Source: Alphaproteobacteria bacterium (lineage in GTDB: Bacteria; Pseudomonadota; Alphaproteobacteria; Micropepsales; Micropepsaceae). Taken from it: a stretch of DNA of 64,000 bases. The notes beneath the pieces are model-generated. The model worked only from the letters and a program-made list of their open reading frames with translations, made no database searches and was not told the DNA's origin. The translations under genes were made by a program, and so were the position numbers. The stretch spans positions 62,001-126,000 of the forward strand of contig CANJLC010000004.1 in assembly GCA_947475445.1 (NCBI GenBank), in the 5' to 3' direction. Numbering within the stretch: position 1 is the stretch's first letter; the number at the start of each line of letters is the position of its first letter. Below are positions 45,619 to 57,328 of this stretch, in pieces.

Positions 45619-46071
45619 ATGCAGATTTACGTCGATGGGGATGCCTGTCCCGTAAAAGCGGAAGTCGAAAAGGTGGCGGCGCGGCATGGCCTCGCCGTCA
45701 CCATCGTTTCAAACGGGGGCTTGCGTCCATCGGCCAATCCGTTGCTGCGCCATGTCACGGTGGCCGAAGGCGCGGATGCCGCCGACGACTGGATCGTGGA
45801 ACACATCGCCAAGGGCGACATCTGCATCACCGCGGATATTCCCCTGGCGTCGCGCTGTCTCGACAAGGGCGCCAAAGTGCTGGGTCCCAATGGCAAGGCT
45901 TTCACGCCGGAAGGCATCGGCATGGCGCTGGGCATGCGCGAACTCAGCCGGCACTTGCGCGAAATGACCCCCGGCGGCCAGACCCGCCATGCCGGCTTCA
46001 GCAAGCAGGACCGCTCGCGTTTCCTGGGCGAACTGGAAAATTGCATCCAGGCTTTGAAACGTTCAGGCTGA
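45619..46071 (+). CDS. YaiI/YqxD-family protein (DUF188, PIN-like)
   Basis: A 150-residue protein starting MQIYVDGDACPVK, the diagnostic N-terminus of the family, with WIVEHIAKGDICITADIPLA and the C-terminal GGQTRHAGFSKQDRSRFL. The aspartates suggest a PIN-like nuclease fold, but no activity is firmly established. It starts one base after the rhlE stop, so a link to RNA metabolism is possible. Confidence 0.9.
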   Translation: MQIYVDGDACPVKAEVEKVAARHGLAVTIVSNGGLRPSANPLLRHVTVAEGADAADDWIVEHIAKGDICITADIPLASRCLDKGAKVLGPNGKAFTPEGIGMALGMRELSRHLREMTPGGQTRHAGFSKQDRSRFLGELENCIQALKRSG

Positions 46072-46075
46072 GCCA

Positions 46076-47497
46076 ATGTTCAAACCTGACAATGTCTTTG
46101 CCGCGCTGCCCGGCGATTTTTATACCAAAATGCCGCCGGAAAAGGCCGGCACCGCGCCGCATTTGGTCCATGCCAATGCAAAAGCGGCGGCGCTGATCGG
46201 GCTTGATCCCAGGGAATTTTCCACTCCCGAATTTGCCGAAATCTTTTCCGGCCACCGTCCCTTTCCCGGCGGCGAGCCGCTGGCGATGGCCTATTCCGGG
46301 CACCAGTTTGGCGCCTGGGCCGGGCAACTCGGTGATGGCCGCGCCCTCCTTCTGGCGCAGCTGCGAAATCCGCAGGGCGAATTGTGGGACGTACAATTGA
46401 AAGGCGCCGGCAAGACGCCTTATTCGCGCTTTGGCGACGGCCGCGCGGTGATGCGCTCCTGCATCCGCGAATATCTTTGCAGCGAAGCGATGGCTGGCTT
46501 GGGCATTCCCACCACCCGCGCTCTTTGTGTCATCGCCACGGGCGAGCAGGTTCACCGCGAAACGGCGGAGCCGGGCGCTGTCATCACCCGCCTGGCGCGC
46601 TCGCATATCCGCTTTGGCCATTTCGAGCATTTCCACCACACCGGCCGCCACGAGCAAGTGCGGCTGCTGGCAGACCATGTCATCGAGACCTACATGCCGG
46701 AATTTTCCGGCGACCATGCCGCCTGGTTCGGCGAGGTGGTGAAACGCACCGCGCATCTGATTGCGGCCTGGCAGGCGGCCGGTTTCGCCCATGGCGTGAT
46801 GAACACCGACAATATGTCCATCCTGGGCCTGACGATTGATTATGGCCCCTTCGGGTTCATGGATGCCTATGAGCCGGGCCTCATCTGCAATCACTCCGAT
46901 GACACGGGCCGTTATGCCTTCGACATGCAGCCGGCCATCGCGCACTGGAATTTGCGCGCCCTGGCGCTGGCGCTGTCCAGCCTGATCCCAACCCCGACCC
47001 TGATCGCGGCGCTGGACACTTATGAATCCCTTTTCCGCTCCCGCTACCGCGCCCTGATGCGCGCCAAGCTGGGGCTTGTGCAGGATCGGGGGCTTGAAGA
47101 CGACAAGCTGATCGCCGAACTGCTCAATCTGATGGTCCAGGCCCAGGGCGATTACACGCTGATCTTCCGAGGACTGTCCGACCCCGGCGAAGCCTGGCTG
47201 GTGCTGTTCTCCTCTGTGCAGGTCGAGGCCGCGGTCTGGCTCGCCAGATATCGCGTCCGCATGGCGGGCGAGGGCGACCAGGGCAAAGCCATGAACGCCG
47301 TCAATCCGAAATATGTCCTGCGCAACTGGGTGGCCGAAGCGGCCATCCGCGCCGTGGAAGACCAGGGCGATAGCGCCCCACTGGACCGGATCCTGCGCCT
47401 GGTGCAAAGCCCTTTTGACGCACATCCGGGCGATGATGCTTTCGCCGCGCCCCCGGCAGCCGAATATGGCGGCCTTTGCGTCTCCTGTTCTTCGTAA
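46076..47497 (+). CDS. selO: SelO protein adenylyltransferase (YdiU/UPF0061)
   Basis: A 473-residue pseudokinase-fold enzyme that AMPylates proteins in redox control. Landmarks: [19 protein letters not shown], the ATP-binding [19 protein letters not shown], and [21 protein letters not shown] with the metal-binding Asn and Asp. The C-terminus is CVSCSS; SelO proteins end in a redox Cys or Sec before SS, and here a second Cys makes a CxxC. It starts 4 bases after the DUF188 gene. Confidence 0.93.
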   Translation: MFKPDNVFAALPGDFYTKMPPEKAGTAPHLVHANAKAAALIGLDPREFSTPEFAEIFSGHRPFPGGEPLAMAYSGHQFGAWAGQLGDGRALLLAQLRNPQGELWDVQLKGAGKTPYSRFGDGRAVMRSCIREYLCSEAMAGLGIPTTRALCVIATGEQVHRETAEPGAVITRLARSHIRFGHFEHFHHTGRHEQVRLLADHVIETYMPEFSGDHAAWFGEVVKRTAHLIAAWQAAGFAHGVMNTDNMSILGLTIDYGPFGFMDAYEPGLICNHSDDTGRYAFDMQPAIAHWNLRALALALSSLIPTPTLIAALDTYESLFRSRYRALMRAKLGLVQDRGLEDDKLIAELLNLMVQAQGDYTLIFRGLSDPGEAWLVLFSSVQVEAAVWLARYRVRMAGEGDQGKAMNAVNPKYVLRNWVAEAAIRAVEDQGDSAPLDRILRLVQSPFDAHPGDDAFAAPPAAEYGGLCVSCSS

Positions 47498-47564
47498 AAG
47501 GGCGGTTTTCCCCGCAAAAAACGGGTGGCACGGGGGCCAAGGCTCCATTATGGTCCCGCCCGCT

Positions 47565-48170
47565 ATGGAACCATTCAAAACCCTGGACGGCATCGCCGCC
47601 CCCCTGAACATGATCAATGTCGACACCGACATGATCATCCCGAAACAATTCCTCAAGACCATCCACCGCACCGGGCTGGGCAAGGCCCTGTTCGATGAGA
47701 TGCGCTACAATGCCGATGGCAGCGAGATTGCGGACTTCGTCCTGAACAGGCCGGCCTATCGCAAGGCGCAGATCCTGTTGACGGGCGACAATTTCGGCTG
47801 CGGCTCGTCGCGCGAGCACGCCCCCTGGGCGCTGCTGGATTTCGGCATTCGCTGCGTCATCGCGCCAAGCTTTGCGGATATTTTCTACAACAACTGCTTC
47901 AAGAACGGCATTTTGCCCATCACCCTGCCGCAGTCCGAAGTGGACAAGCTGATGGACGATGCCGAACGCGGCGCCAATGCCCGCATTTCGGTGGACCTGG
48001 AGAAACAGGAACTGCGCGGCCCCGATGGCGGCGTGATCAAATTCGAGGTCGACGCTTTCCGCAAGCAATGCCTGCTCAATGGCTGGGACGATATCGGCCT
48101 GACGCTGCGCAGCGAGGACAAGATCTCCACATACGAAAAAGACCACAAAGTTCAGGCGCCCTGGGTGTGA
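47565..48170 (+). CDS. leuD: 3-isopropylmalate dehydratase small subunit
   Basis: A 201-residue swivel-domain protein that partners with LeuC (not in this window) to isomerise isopropylmalate. The diagnostic block is [30 protein letters not shown] is the other. ATG 47565 is used; an in-frame ATG 15 bases earlier is possible. Neither has a strong ribosome-binding site. It lies 67 bases after selO and 2 bases before leuB. With CimA as well, the same subunits may serve citramalate in isoleucine synthesis. Confidence 0.95.
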   Translation: MEPFKTLDGIAAPLNMINVDTDMIIPKQFLKTIHRTGLGKALFDEMRYNADGSEIADFVLNRPAYRKAQILLTGDNFGCGSSREHAPWALLDFGIRCVIAPSFADIFYNNCFKNGILPITLPQSEVDKLMDDAERGANARISVDLEKQELRGPDGGVIKFEVDAFRKQCLLNGWDDIGLTLRSEDKISTYEKDHKVQAPWV

Positions 48171-48172
48171 CA

Positions 48173-49276
48173 ATGTTCAATATTCTCGTGACCCCCGGTG
48201 ACGGCATCGGCCCGGAAGTAATAGACGCCACCCGCCGCGTGCTGGGCTGGTTCCAGAAGAACCGCAAGTTCGAATTCCAGGTGGAAGAAGCCCTGATCGG
48301 CGGCACCGCCTATGAAAAGACCGGCCGTTCCGATCCCGACGACACCATCGCCAAGGCCATGAAGGCCGATGCCGTGCTGTTCGGCGCGGTGGGCGGGCCG
48401 CAATGGGACAATCTGCCATTCGAGAAGAAGCCCGAGCGCGGCCTGCTGCGCCTGCGCAAGGACCTTGAGCTGTTCGCCAACCTGCGCCCGGCCTTGTGCT
48501 TCGACGCGTTGAAAGATGCGTCCACCCTCAAGCCGGAAATCGTCTCGGGCCTCGACATATTGATCGTGCGCGAACTGACCGGCGGCGTCTATTTCGGCGA
48601 GCCCAAGGAAACCACGACGCTGCCCGATGGCCAGAAACGCGCCGTGGACACCCAAGTCTACACCACCAGCGAAATCGACCGCATCTGCCGCGTCGCGTTC
48701 GACCTGGCGCGGTTGCGGGCCAAGAAACTCCACTCCGCCGAGAAATCCAACGTAATGGTGACGGGCGTGCTGTGGCGCCAGGTGGTAACGCAAGTCGCCA
48801 AGGATTACCCGGATGTCGAGCTGCACCATATCCTGGCCGACAACGCGGCCATGCAGCTGGTGCGCAATCCCAAGCAGTTCGACGTGATGGTGACCGACAA
48901 TCTGTTTGGCGACGTGCTGTCGGACGAGGCGGCGCAGCTCACCGGCTCTATCGGCATGCTGCCGTCCGCTTCGCTGGGCGCCAAGGCGCCGAACGGCAAG
49001 CAGGGTGCGCTGTATGAACCCATCCATGGCAGCGCCCCGGACATCGCGGGCAAGGGCCTTGCCAATCCCATCGCCTCCATCCTGTCGCTGGCGATGGCCT
49101 TCCGCTATTCCTTCAACCGCAGCGACGACGCCGTGCTGCTGGAAAAGGCCGTGGATTGCGTGCTGGCCGAGGGCTTTCGCACCGGCGACATCATGCAGCC
49201 TGGCATGAACAAGGTGGGCACCAATGCGATGGCCGATGCCATCCTTGCGGCCCTGGACAAAGTCTCCGCCAGATGA
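48173..49276 (+). CDS. leuB: 3-isopropylmalate dehydrogenase
   Basis: A 367-residue NAD-dependent beta-decarboxylating dehydrogenase in leucine synthesis. Motifs include [23 protein letters not shown], the metal/substrate aspartates in [15 protein letters not shown] and the coenzyme loop [14 protein letters not shown]. Length is standard. Its stop overlaps the start of the following TPR/glycosyltransferase gene by 4 bases (ATGA). Confidence 0.97.
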   Translation: MFNILVTPGDGIGPEVIDATRRVLGWFQKNRKFEFQVEEALIGGTAYEKTGRSDPDDTIAKAMKADAVLFGAVGGPQWDNLPFEKKPERGLLRLRKDLELFANLRPALCFDALKDASTLKPEIVSGLDILIVRELTGGVYFGEPKETTTLPDGQKRAVDTQVYTTSEIDRICRVAFDLARLRAKKLHSAEKSNVMVTGVLWRQVVTQVAKDYPDVELHHILADNAAMQLVRNPKQFDVMVTDNLFGDVLSDEAAQLTGSIGMLPSASLGAKAPNGKQGALYEPIHGSAPDIAGKGLANPIASILSLAMAFRYSFNRSDDAVLLEKAVDCVLAEGFRTGDIMQPGMNKVGTNAMADAILAALDKVSAR

Positions 49277-51870
49277 GCGCCACCGGCCAAACCGTCCTGG
49301 AGCAGTTGCGGGCGCGGGCCAGTGGTCTGTTCCATAGCGGCCGCTTTGAAGAAGCCGCCGCTGCCTATAGCGGCATCCTGAAAATCGTGCCGTCGGATTT
49401 CGACGCCATTCATCACATGGGCATGGTGGCGATCCAGCTGGGCCATCTCGAGGAAGCCCGCAAGCTGCTGACCGCCGCCTTGAGCATCAATGCCAACCGC
49501 GCCGATGTCTGGATGCATCATGGCATGGCGATGCAGCACCTGAAGCGCACCGACGATGCGGTGGCCAGCTATGAGCGGGCGCTCAGCATCCAGCCCGACC
49601 TCAATGAGGCCATCTATTGCATGGCCGTGACCCAGAAGGACGCCGGCCGCAGCCAGGACGCGCTGCGCAGCTTCAATGCCTTTCTCAACCAGCGCGCAGA
49701 CCAGCCCATCGCCTTCCTGTTTCGCGGCGACCTGTTGCGCGAAACCGGCCAGATCGAGGCCGCGATGGCGGATTTTGAATCGGCCCTGACGTTGAACCCT
49801 GGATTTTTCGAAGCCTGGCTCCGCCGCGGCGCGCTGCTGGCCGAGACTGGCCGCACGGAAGATGCGCTGGCCTGCTACGACAAGGCCGAAGCGCTGCTCC
49901 CGAACCGCGGCGATGTCTGGTACAATCGCGGCGTGGCGTTGCAGGACCTTGGCCGCAACGCCGAAGCGCTGGCCGCCTATGACAATGCCGTGAAATTCAG
50001 CCCGGATTTTCCGGATGCCTGGAACAACCGCGGCGCGGTGCTGCGCAATCTGGAACGCAAGGAGGAGGCGCTGGCCAGTTTCGCCCGCGCCCTGGAACTC
50101 CAGCCCAGGCATATGCAGAGCCTGAACAACCAGGGCGCTGCCTTCAACGATTTGCAGCGCTATGATGAAGCCTTGGCCAGCTATGACAAGGCGCTGGAAG
50201 TGGCGCCCGAGCATGCCGAAGGCTGGTACAATCGCGGTGTGGCGCTCCACAATACCGGCAGCAACGAGGCAGCGCTTGCCGCCTATGACGAGTCGGTGGC
50301 GCGCAACCCCAAATTCACCCAGGCCTGGAACAACCGCGGCAGCGTGCTGCGCGCCGAAGTGCGGCTGGAAGAGGCGATGGGCAGTTTCGCCCGCGCCCTG
50401 GCGATTGATCCGCGCCATGCCGACACCTTGTCCAATGCCGGCTCGACCCTGCAGGACCTCAAGCGCTACGCCGAAGCCAGCCGCGAATTCCGCAAGCTGG
50501 AAGCGGTGGCGCCCGACCACAAATACCTTTTGGGCGGCTTGGCCTATTCCGCCCTGATGCTGTGCGATTGGGCGGAACTGGAAAGCCTGAGGCCCCGGCT
50601 GGAGGAAAGTGTGCGCAGCGGCAAATCCGTCATGCCGCCTTTCGCCTTTTCGGGAATCTCGTCCGATCCGGCCCTGCTGCGCGTCAGCGCCGAGCATTAT
50701 ATCCATGACTTCCTGCCGGTGATGCCGGCCCAGACGCGGCCCGCCCCTTACGCGCATCCGAAAATCCGCCTGGCCTATGTCTCCAACGATTTCCACGCCC
50801 ACGCCACGGCGCGCCTGATGGCCGATCTGTTCGAGCGCCATGACCGTTCGCGTTTCGAGGTGATCGCCCTTTCGTTCGGCCCGGACGAGAAAAGCGACGT
50901 GCGCGAGCGGTTGAAAAAGGCGTTCGACCAGTTCCACGACGTGCGCAAGTTGCAGGATGGCGAAGCCGCCGCCCTGATCCGCAAGCTGGAAGCCGATATC
51001 GTCATCGACCTGAAAGGCTACACCGAACATGCGCGGCCCGGGATCTTCGCCCGCACGCCGGCGCCGGTGCAGGTCAATTATCTGGGTTTCCCCGGCACCA
51101 TGGGCGCCAGCTTCATGGACTATGTCATCGCCGATCCCGTCATCCTGCCGATGGACCAGCAGCCTTTCTTCTGCGAACAAATCGTTCAGTTGCCCGATAC
51201 CTACCAGCCCAATGATCCGGCCCGCGTGATCGGCAAGGTGCCCAGCCGCGTCCAGGCCGGCCTGCCGGCCGAAGGCTTTGTCTTCAACAGCTTCAACAAC
51301 AGCTGGAAGATTGCCGCGCCGGTGTTCGACGTGTGGATGCGGCTGCTGGAAAAGGTGCCGGGCAGCGTGCTGTGGCTGCTGGATGATGGCGCCAACGAAA
51401 CCCTGCGCCGCCAGGCCCAGGCGCGCGGCATCGATCCGGCGCGCCTCATATTCGCGCCCAAGCTGGCGCATGCCGAGCATCTGGGGCGGCTTTGCCTGGC
51501 CGACCTGGTGCTGGATACCCAGCCCTACAACGCCCATACCACTGCCAGCGATGCGCTCTGGTGCGGCGTCCCGATGGTGACGCAGCTTGGCACCGCTTTC
51601 GCCGGACGGGTGGGCGCAAGCCTGCTCAATGCTGTCGGCCTGCCGGAACTGGTCACCAGCGACAGCAGCGCCTATGAAGCGCTGGCGCTGTCCCTGGCGC
51701 AGGAGCCCAGGAAGCTCCAGGCGCTGAAGGAAAAGCTGGCGAAGAACATTAAAACCGCGCCCCTCTTCGATGCCGCGCGCTTCTGCCGCAATATCGAAGC
51801 GGCCTATATCAAGATGGCCGAAGCGGCGCAGAGCGGTGAAAAGCCCAAGGCATTTGCCGTTCCGGCCTGA
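49273..51870 (+). CDS. TPR protein with GT41 (O-GlcNAc transferase-like) domain
   Basis: An 865-residue cytosolic protein. Residues 1 to about 390 are tandem tetratricopeptide repeats (for example [20 protein letters not shown]). From about residue 495 it has the OGT/SPINDLY catalytic region: [66 protein letters not shown] and [22 protein letters not shown] histidines and the sugar-nucleotide loop are in place. The start at 49273 overlaps leuB by 4 bases. It probably transfers GlcNAc or another sugar to proteins; targets are unknown. Confidence 0.9.
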   Translation: MSATGQTVLEQLRARASGLFHSGRFEEAAAAYSGILKIVPSDFDAIHHMGMVAIQLGHLEEARKLLTAALSINANRADVWMHHGMAMQHLKRTDDAVASYERALSIQPDLNEAIYCMAVTQKDAGRSQDALRSFNAFLNQRADQPIAFLFRGDLLRETGQIEAAMADFESALTLNPGFFEAWLRRGALLAETGRTEDALACYDKAEALLPNRGDVWYNRGVALQDLGRNAEALAAYDNAVKFSPDFPDAWNNRGAVLRNLERKEEALASFARALELQPRHMQSLNNQGAAFNDLQRYDEALASYDKALEVAPEHAEGWYNRGVALHNTGSNEAALAAYDESVARNPKFTQAWNNRGSVLRAEVRLEEAMGSFARALAIDPRHADTLSNAGSTLQDLKRYAEASREFRKLEAVAPDHKYLLGGLAYSALMLCDWAELESLRPRLEESVRSGKSVMPPFAFSGISSDPALLRVSAEHYIHDFLPVMPAQTRPAPYAHPKIRLAYVSNDFHAHATARLMADLFERHDRSRFEVIALSFGPDEKSDVRERLKKAFDQFHDVRKLQDGEAAALIRKLEADIVIDLKGYTEHARPGIFARTPAPVQVNYLGFPGTMGASFMDYVIADPVILPMDQQPFFCEQIVQLPDTYQPNDPARVIGKVPSRVQAGLPAEGFVFNSFNNSWKIAAPVFDVWMRLLEKVPGSVLWLLDDGANETLRRQAQARGIDPARLIFAPKLAHAEHLGRLCLADLVLDTQPYNAHTTASDALWCGVPMVTQLGTAFAGRVGASLLNAVGLPELVTSDSSAYEALALSLAQEPRKLQALKEKLAKNIKTAPLFDAARFCRNIEAAYIKMAEAAQSGEKPKAFAVPA

Positions 51871-51892
51871 TTCTTCGCAGTTGCGATAGCCC

Positions 51893-51920
51893 TCGACGCC
51901 GCGCGCTTCCCCGCTATAAT
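51893..51920 (+). promoter_or_regulatory. Putative promoter of the PQQ dehydrogenase gene
   Basis: TCGACG, 16-base spacer and a perfect TATAAT box, 45 bases before the ATG. Confidence 0.6.
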
Positions 51921-51965
51921 CAAGAAAAAGGGGCGGGCTGCTCCATAAATTATTTGAGGGTGTTC

Positions 51966-54032
51966 ATGCGCGATCTTTCCCGCCGGATGGTTTTGTCTTT
52001 CCCGTTTGTCGCCGCCCTGCTGGGCCGCACATCGGCCTTTGCGCAAGGGGCGGCGAAGCCGGCCGACACCGAATGGCGCTATTACGCCGGCACCGCCGCC
52101 AGCAACCGCTACGCGCCGCTGGAGCAGATCAACGCCAAGAACTTCAACGACCTCGAATTGGCCTGGCGCTTCAAGCCCGACATGCTGGGGCCCCGTCCCG
52201 AATATGTCTATGAAACCACGCCGCTGCTGATCAAGGGCAAGCTCTACACCACCGCCGGTTCGCGCCGCGCCGTGGTGTCGCTGGACGCCGCCAGCGGCGA
52301 AATGATCTGGATGCACAGCCTGGATGAAGGCGAGCGGGGCAGGAATGCGCCGCGGCAATATTCCGGCCATGGCGTGTCCTATTGGACCGACGGCAACGAG
52401 GCGCGCATTCTTTATGTCACGCCGGGTTATCAACTGGTGGCCCTGGACGCCACTACCGGCATTCCGGTGCAGGATTTCGGCGTCAATGGCGTGGTGGACC
52501 TGAAGAAGGATGACGATCAGGAGATCGACCTCGTCACGGGCGAAGTGGGACTGCATTCCACCCCCATGATCATCAAGGATGTGGCGGTGGTGGGCGCGGC
52601 GCATCTGTCGGGCGGCGCGCCGCGCACCCGCAAGAACGTCAATGGCTATGTGCGCGGCTTCGATGTACGGACGGGCAAGCGCAAATGGATTTTCCACACC
52701 ATCCCGCGCAAGGGCGAGTTTGGTTATGACAGCTGGGCGGTGCCGGGCCAGGCGGAAGCGACCGGCAATGCCGGCGTCTGGGCGCAGATGTCCGCCGACC
52801 CCGAATTGGGCCTTGTCTATCTGCCGGTGGAATTGCCCACGGGCGATTACAACGGCCAGTATCGCGCGGGCAATGCGCTGTTTGGCGAAAGCATCGTGGC
52901 GGTGGATGCCGAAACCGGCCAGCGCAAATGGCATTACCAGCTTGTCCATCACGGGCTGTGGGACAATGACATTCCCTGCGCCTCCATCCTGTGCGACATC
53001 CCCGTCAATGGCAAAACCGTCAAGGCGCTGGCGCAGCCCACCAAGCAGTCTTTCCTCTATGTGCTGAACCGCGAGACCGGCGAGCCGGTTTGGCCCATCC
53101 GCGAAACCAAAGTGCCCAAGGGAAATGTGCCGGGCGAATGGTATGCGCCCACCCAGCCGGTGCCTTCCAAGCCGCCCGCCTATGACCGTCAGGGCGTCAG
53201 CATCGACGACCTGATCGATTTCACGCCCGCCCTGCGCGCGGAAGCGGAAAAGCTGGTGAAGAACTACACAATTGGCGGCATGTGGACACCGCCGACCCTG
53301 GCGGTGGCGGGCGGCAATCGCGGCACGCTGCACGCGCCCAGCTCTACGGGCGGCACCAACTGGCCAGGCGGCGCCTATGATCCCGACACGCATATCGTCT
53401 ATGTCTTTTCGCAGAGCATCGTCTCCAATTATGGTGTCATCAAAAATTCCAATACGGACGTTTCCGACTTTGACTATGTCAGCGGCGTTCCGGGGCAGGC
53501 GGTGCAACCCACCAGGCCGATGGGGGCGCCGCGCCCCGCGCCTGCGGCGCGCGCTGCCGCGCCTGCGGCCGGTGGTGGTGACGGTGAAGGCGGCGGCGCT
53601 CCCACGGTGCAGGGCCTGCCGCTCCTCAAGCCGCCCTATGGCCGCATTACCGCCATCGACCTGACCAAGGGCGAGCATGCCTGGCAGATCGCCCATGGCG
53701 AAACGCCGGATAACATCAAGAACCATCCGGCGCTGAAAGGCCTGAAGATTCCCCGCACCGGCCGTCCGGGCCTGCTGGGTCCGCTCTGCACCAAGTCCCT
53801 GGTGATCTGCGGCGAAGCCGGCTTCGCCATCACGCCGACGGGCGCGCGCGGCGCCATGCTGCGCGCCTATGACAAGGCCACGGGCGAGGAAAAGGGCGCG
53901 GTCTATATGCCTGCGCCGCAAACCGGCTCGCCCATGACCTATATGCTGGGTGGCGAGCAATATCTGGTGGTGGCAACGGGTGGCGGCAGCACCTCGGCCG
54001 AGCTTCTGGCCTATCGCTTGCCGAGGTCGTGA
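51966..54032 (+). CDS. PQQ-dependent dehydrogenase (quinoprotein glucose dehydrogenase-like), periplasmic
   Basis: A 688-residue eight-bladed propeller quinoprotein. The signal has SRRMVLSFPFVAALLGR, a fair twin-arginine motif, so Tat export is possible. Blades show the DAASGEMIW, DVRTGKRKW, DAETGQRKW and NRETGEPVW repeats; GYDSWAVPG and HHGLWDNDIPCAS are active-site regions as in membrane glucose dehydrogenase, but the five N-terminal membrane helices are missing. Residues about 513-548 are a Pro/Ala/Gly-rich insert. ATG 51966 has GAGGG 5 bases upstream. It is coupled to a cytochrome c gene, its likely electron acceptor. The sugar or alcohol substrate is not known. Confidence 0.9.
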   Translation: MRDLSRRMVLSFPFVAALLGRTSAFAQGAAKPADTEWRYYAGTAASNRYAPLEQINAKNFNDLELAWRFKPDMLGPRPEYVYETTPLLIKGKLYTTAGSRRAVVSLDAASGEMIWMHSLDEGERGRNAPRQYSGHGVSYWTDGNEARILYVTPGYQLVALDATTGIPVQDFGVNGVVDLKKDDDQEIDLVTGEVGLHSTPMIIKDVAVVGAAHLSGGAPRTRKNVNGYVRGFDVRTGKRKWIFHTIPRKGEFGYDSWAVPGQAEATGNAGVWAQMSADPELGLVYLPVELPTGDYNGQYRAGNALFGESIVAVDAETGQRKWHYQLVHHGLWDNDIPCASILCDIPVNGKTVKALAQPTKQSFLYVLNRETGEPVWPIRETKVPKGNVPGEWYAPTQPVPSKPPAYDRQGVSIDDLIDFTPALRAEAEKLVKNYTIGGMWTPPTLAVAGGNRGTLHAPSSTGGTNWPGGAYDPDTHIVYVFSQSIVSNYGVIKNSNTDVSDFDYVSGVPGQAVQPTRPMGAPRPAPAARAAAPAAGGGDGEGGGAPTVQGLPLLKPPYGRITAIDLTKGEHAWQIAHGETPDNIKNHPALKGLKIPRTGRPGLLGPLCTKSLVICGEAGFAITPTGARGAMLRAYDKATGEEKGAVYMPAPQTGSPMTYMLGGEQYLVVATGGGSTSAELLAYRLPRS

Positions 54033-54454
54033 TGAAAAGACTTTTTGTGATGTCCGCGGCTTTTGCTGTTTTCGCCCTCACCGCCGCGGCGCAGGAAACC
54101 CGTTCGGCATGGAGCGGCGTTTACACTGCCGCCCAGGCTGAGCGCGGCAAGGTGCTGTTCACGGAGAATTGCGCCAGATGCCATGGCGACAATCTGGCCG
54201 GGATCGAGATGGCGCCGGCGCTGTCGGGATCGTCCTTCCTTTCCAACTGGAATGGCGAGAATGTCGCCAATCTGGTGGACCGCATCCGTACCACCATGCC
54301 GGCGGATGATCCGGGCAAGCTCAGCCGGGTCAGCGCCACCGACCTGACCGCCTTCATACTGGCCAGCAACGCGATGCCGGCAGGCGAATTCGAACTGGCG
54401 CGCGACCAGCCTTTGCAGGCCGCGATCCGCATTGACGCGCTGAAGCCGAACTAG
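54032..54454 (+). CDS. Periplasmic cytochrome c (partner of the PQQ dehydrogenase)
   Basis: A 140-residue exported cytochrome with a signal peptide (LFVMSAAFAVFALTAAAQ) and a haem site NCARCHGDNLAG; the axial methionine is probably in RTTMPADDPG, followed by SATDLTAFILA. The ATG shares a base with the dehydrogenase stop (TGATG). Its stop is back-to-back with that of maeB. It probably carries electrons from PQQ to the respiratory chain. Confidence 0.92.
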   Translation: MKRLFVMSAAFAVFALTAAAQETRSAWSGVYTAAQAERGKVLFTENCARCHGDNLAGIEMAPALSGSSFLSNWNGENVANLVDRIRTTMPADDPGKLSRVSATDLTAFILASNAMPAGEFELARDQPLQAAIRIDALKPN

Positions 54455-56725
<2,271 letters not shown>

Positions 56726-56865
56726 GGTGATTCCGGGGGGTTCGAAGCGTTACTCGTCCCACCGATTGAACGCTGGCGCAAGCCGCCTGCGCAAGGAATT
56801 TTGCCGGGCCGCGCCAAGGCGATGACAGCGTGCCCGGCTCTTAATCTGTATGCGGAATGATTGGC

Positions 56866-57234
56866 TCAGGCCGCTTTGCTGCCCGGGGCCCCGGTCAGCC
56901 ACAAAATGGCGATGAACAGGCCCTTGGCGCGCGGCAGCACCGCAAGGCAGAGGCCGGCAAAGATCAGCGACCAGAGCACGGCCTGGGTCCAGGTGGACAT
57001 GGTGCTCATGGCCACGAACACCAGCATCACCGGGATGAAAATGTGGCCGACCACGATCAGCGTCAGCCAGGGTGCGCCGTCATCGGCGCGGATGTCGGCG
57101 AAGCGTTCGCCGCAGGCGCTGCAGGCATCCACCTGCTTGAGATAGGCGCGGAACAATTTGCCTTGGCCGCAATTGGGACATTTTCCCAAAAGCGCCCGGC
57201 GACCGGCCAGTTTCATGGTGACATCGTTTTTCAT
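56866..57234 (-). CDS. DUF983 family zinc-ribbon membrane protein
   Basis: A 122-residue protein with two CxxC pairs (CPNCGQGK and CSACGERF, a zinc ribbon) followed by two membrane helices (LTLIVVGHIFIPVMLVFVAM and TQAVLWSLIFAGLCLAVL). DUF983 proteins are widespread in alphaproteobacteria and often lie near cytochrome oxidase genes, but here the gene sits between ppc and maeB. Function unknown. Start at MKNDVTMKLAG. Confidence 0.88.
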   Translation of the reverse strand: MKNDVTMKLAGRRALLGKCPNCGQGKLFRAYLKQVDACSACGERFADIRADDGAPWLTLIVVGHIFIPVMLVFVAMSTMSTWTQAVLWSLIFAGLCLAVLPRAKGLFIAILWLTGAPGSKAA

Positions 57235-57328
57235 GCTTGGAATGTAAGCCTGAATTGCCCGATTGCAGTGCGGCAAAGTGGCTATGCGCGGTTTCGCGCG
57301 GGAAGGAAAAGGCGCTTTTCCGCCATTC

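Noticed and set aside
49105-51537. Long open frame antisense to the TPR/OGT gene, and similar ones antisense to the PQQ dehydrogenase (51804-53960) and maeB (54536-56860)
   Set aside because: Their translations are low-complexity (rich in His, Gln, Gly, Arg) and follow from the third-position GC bias of the sense genes; no family features.
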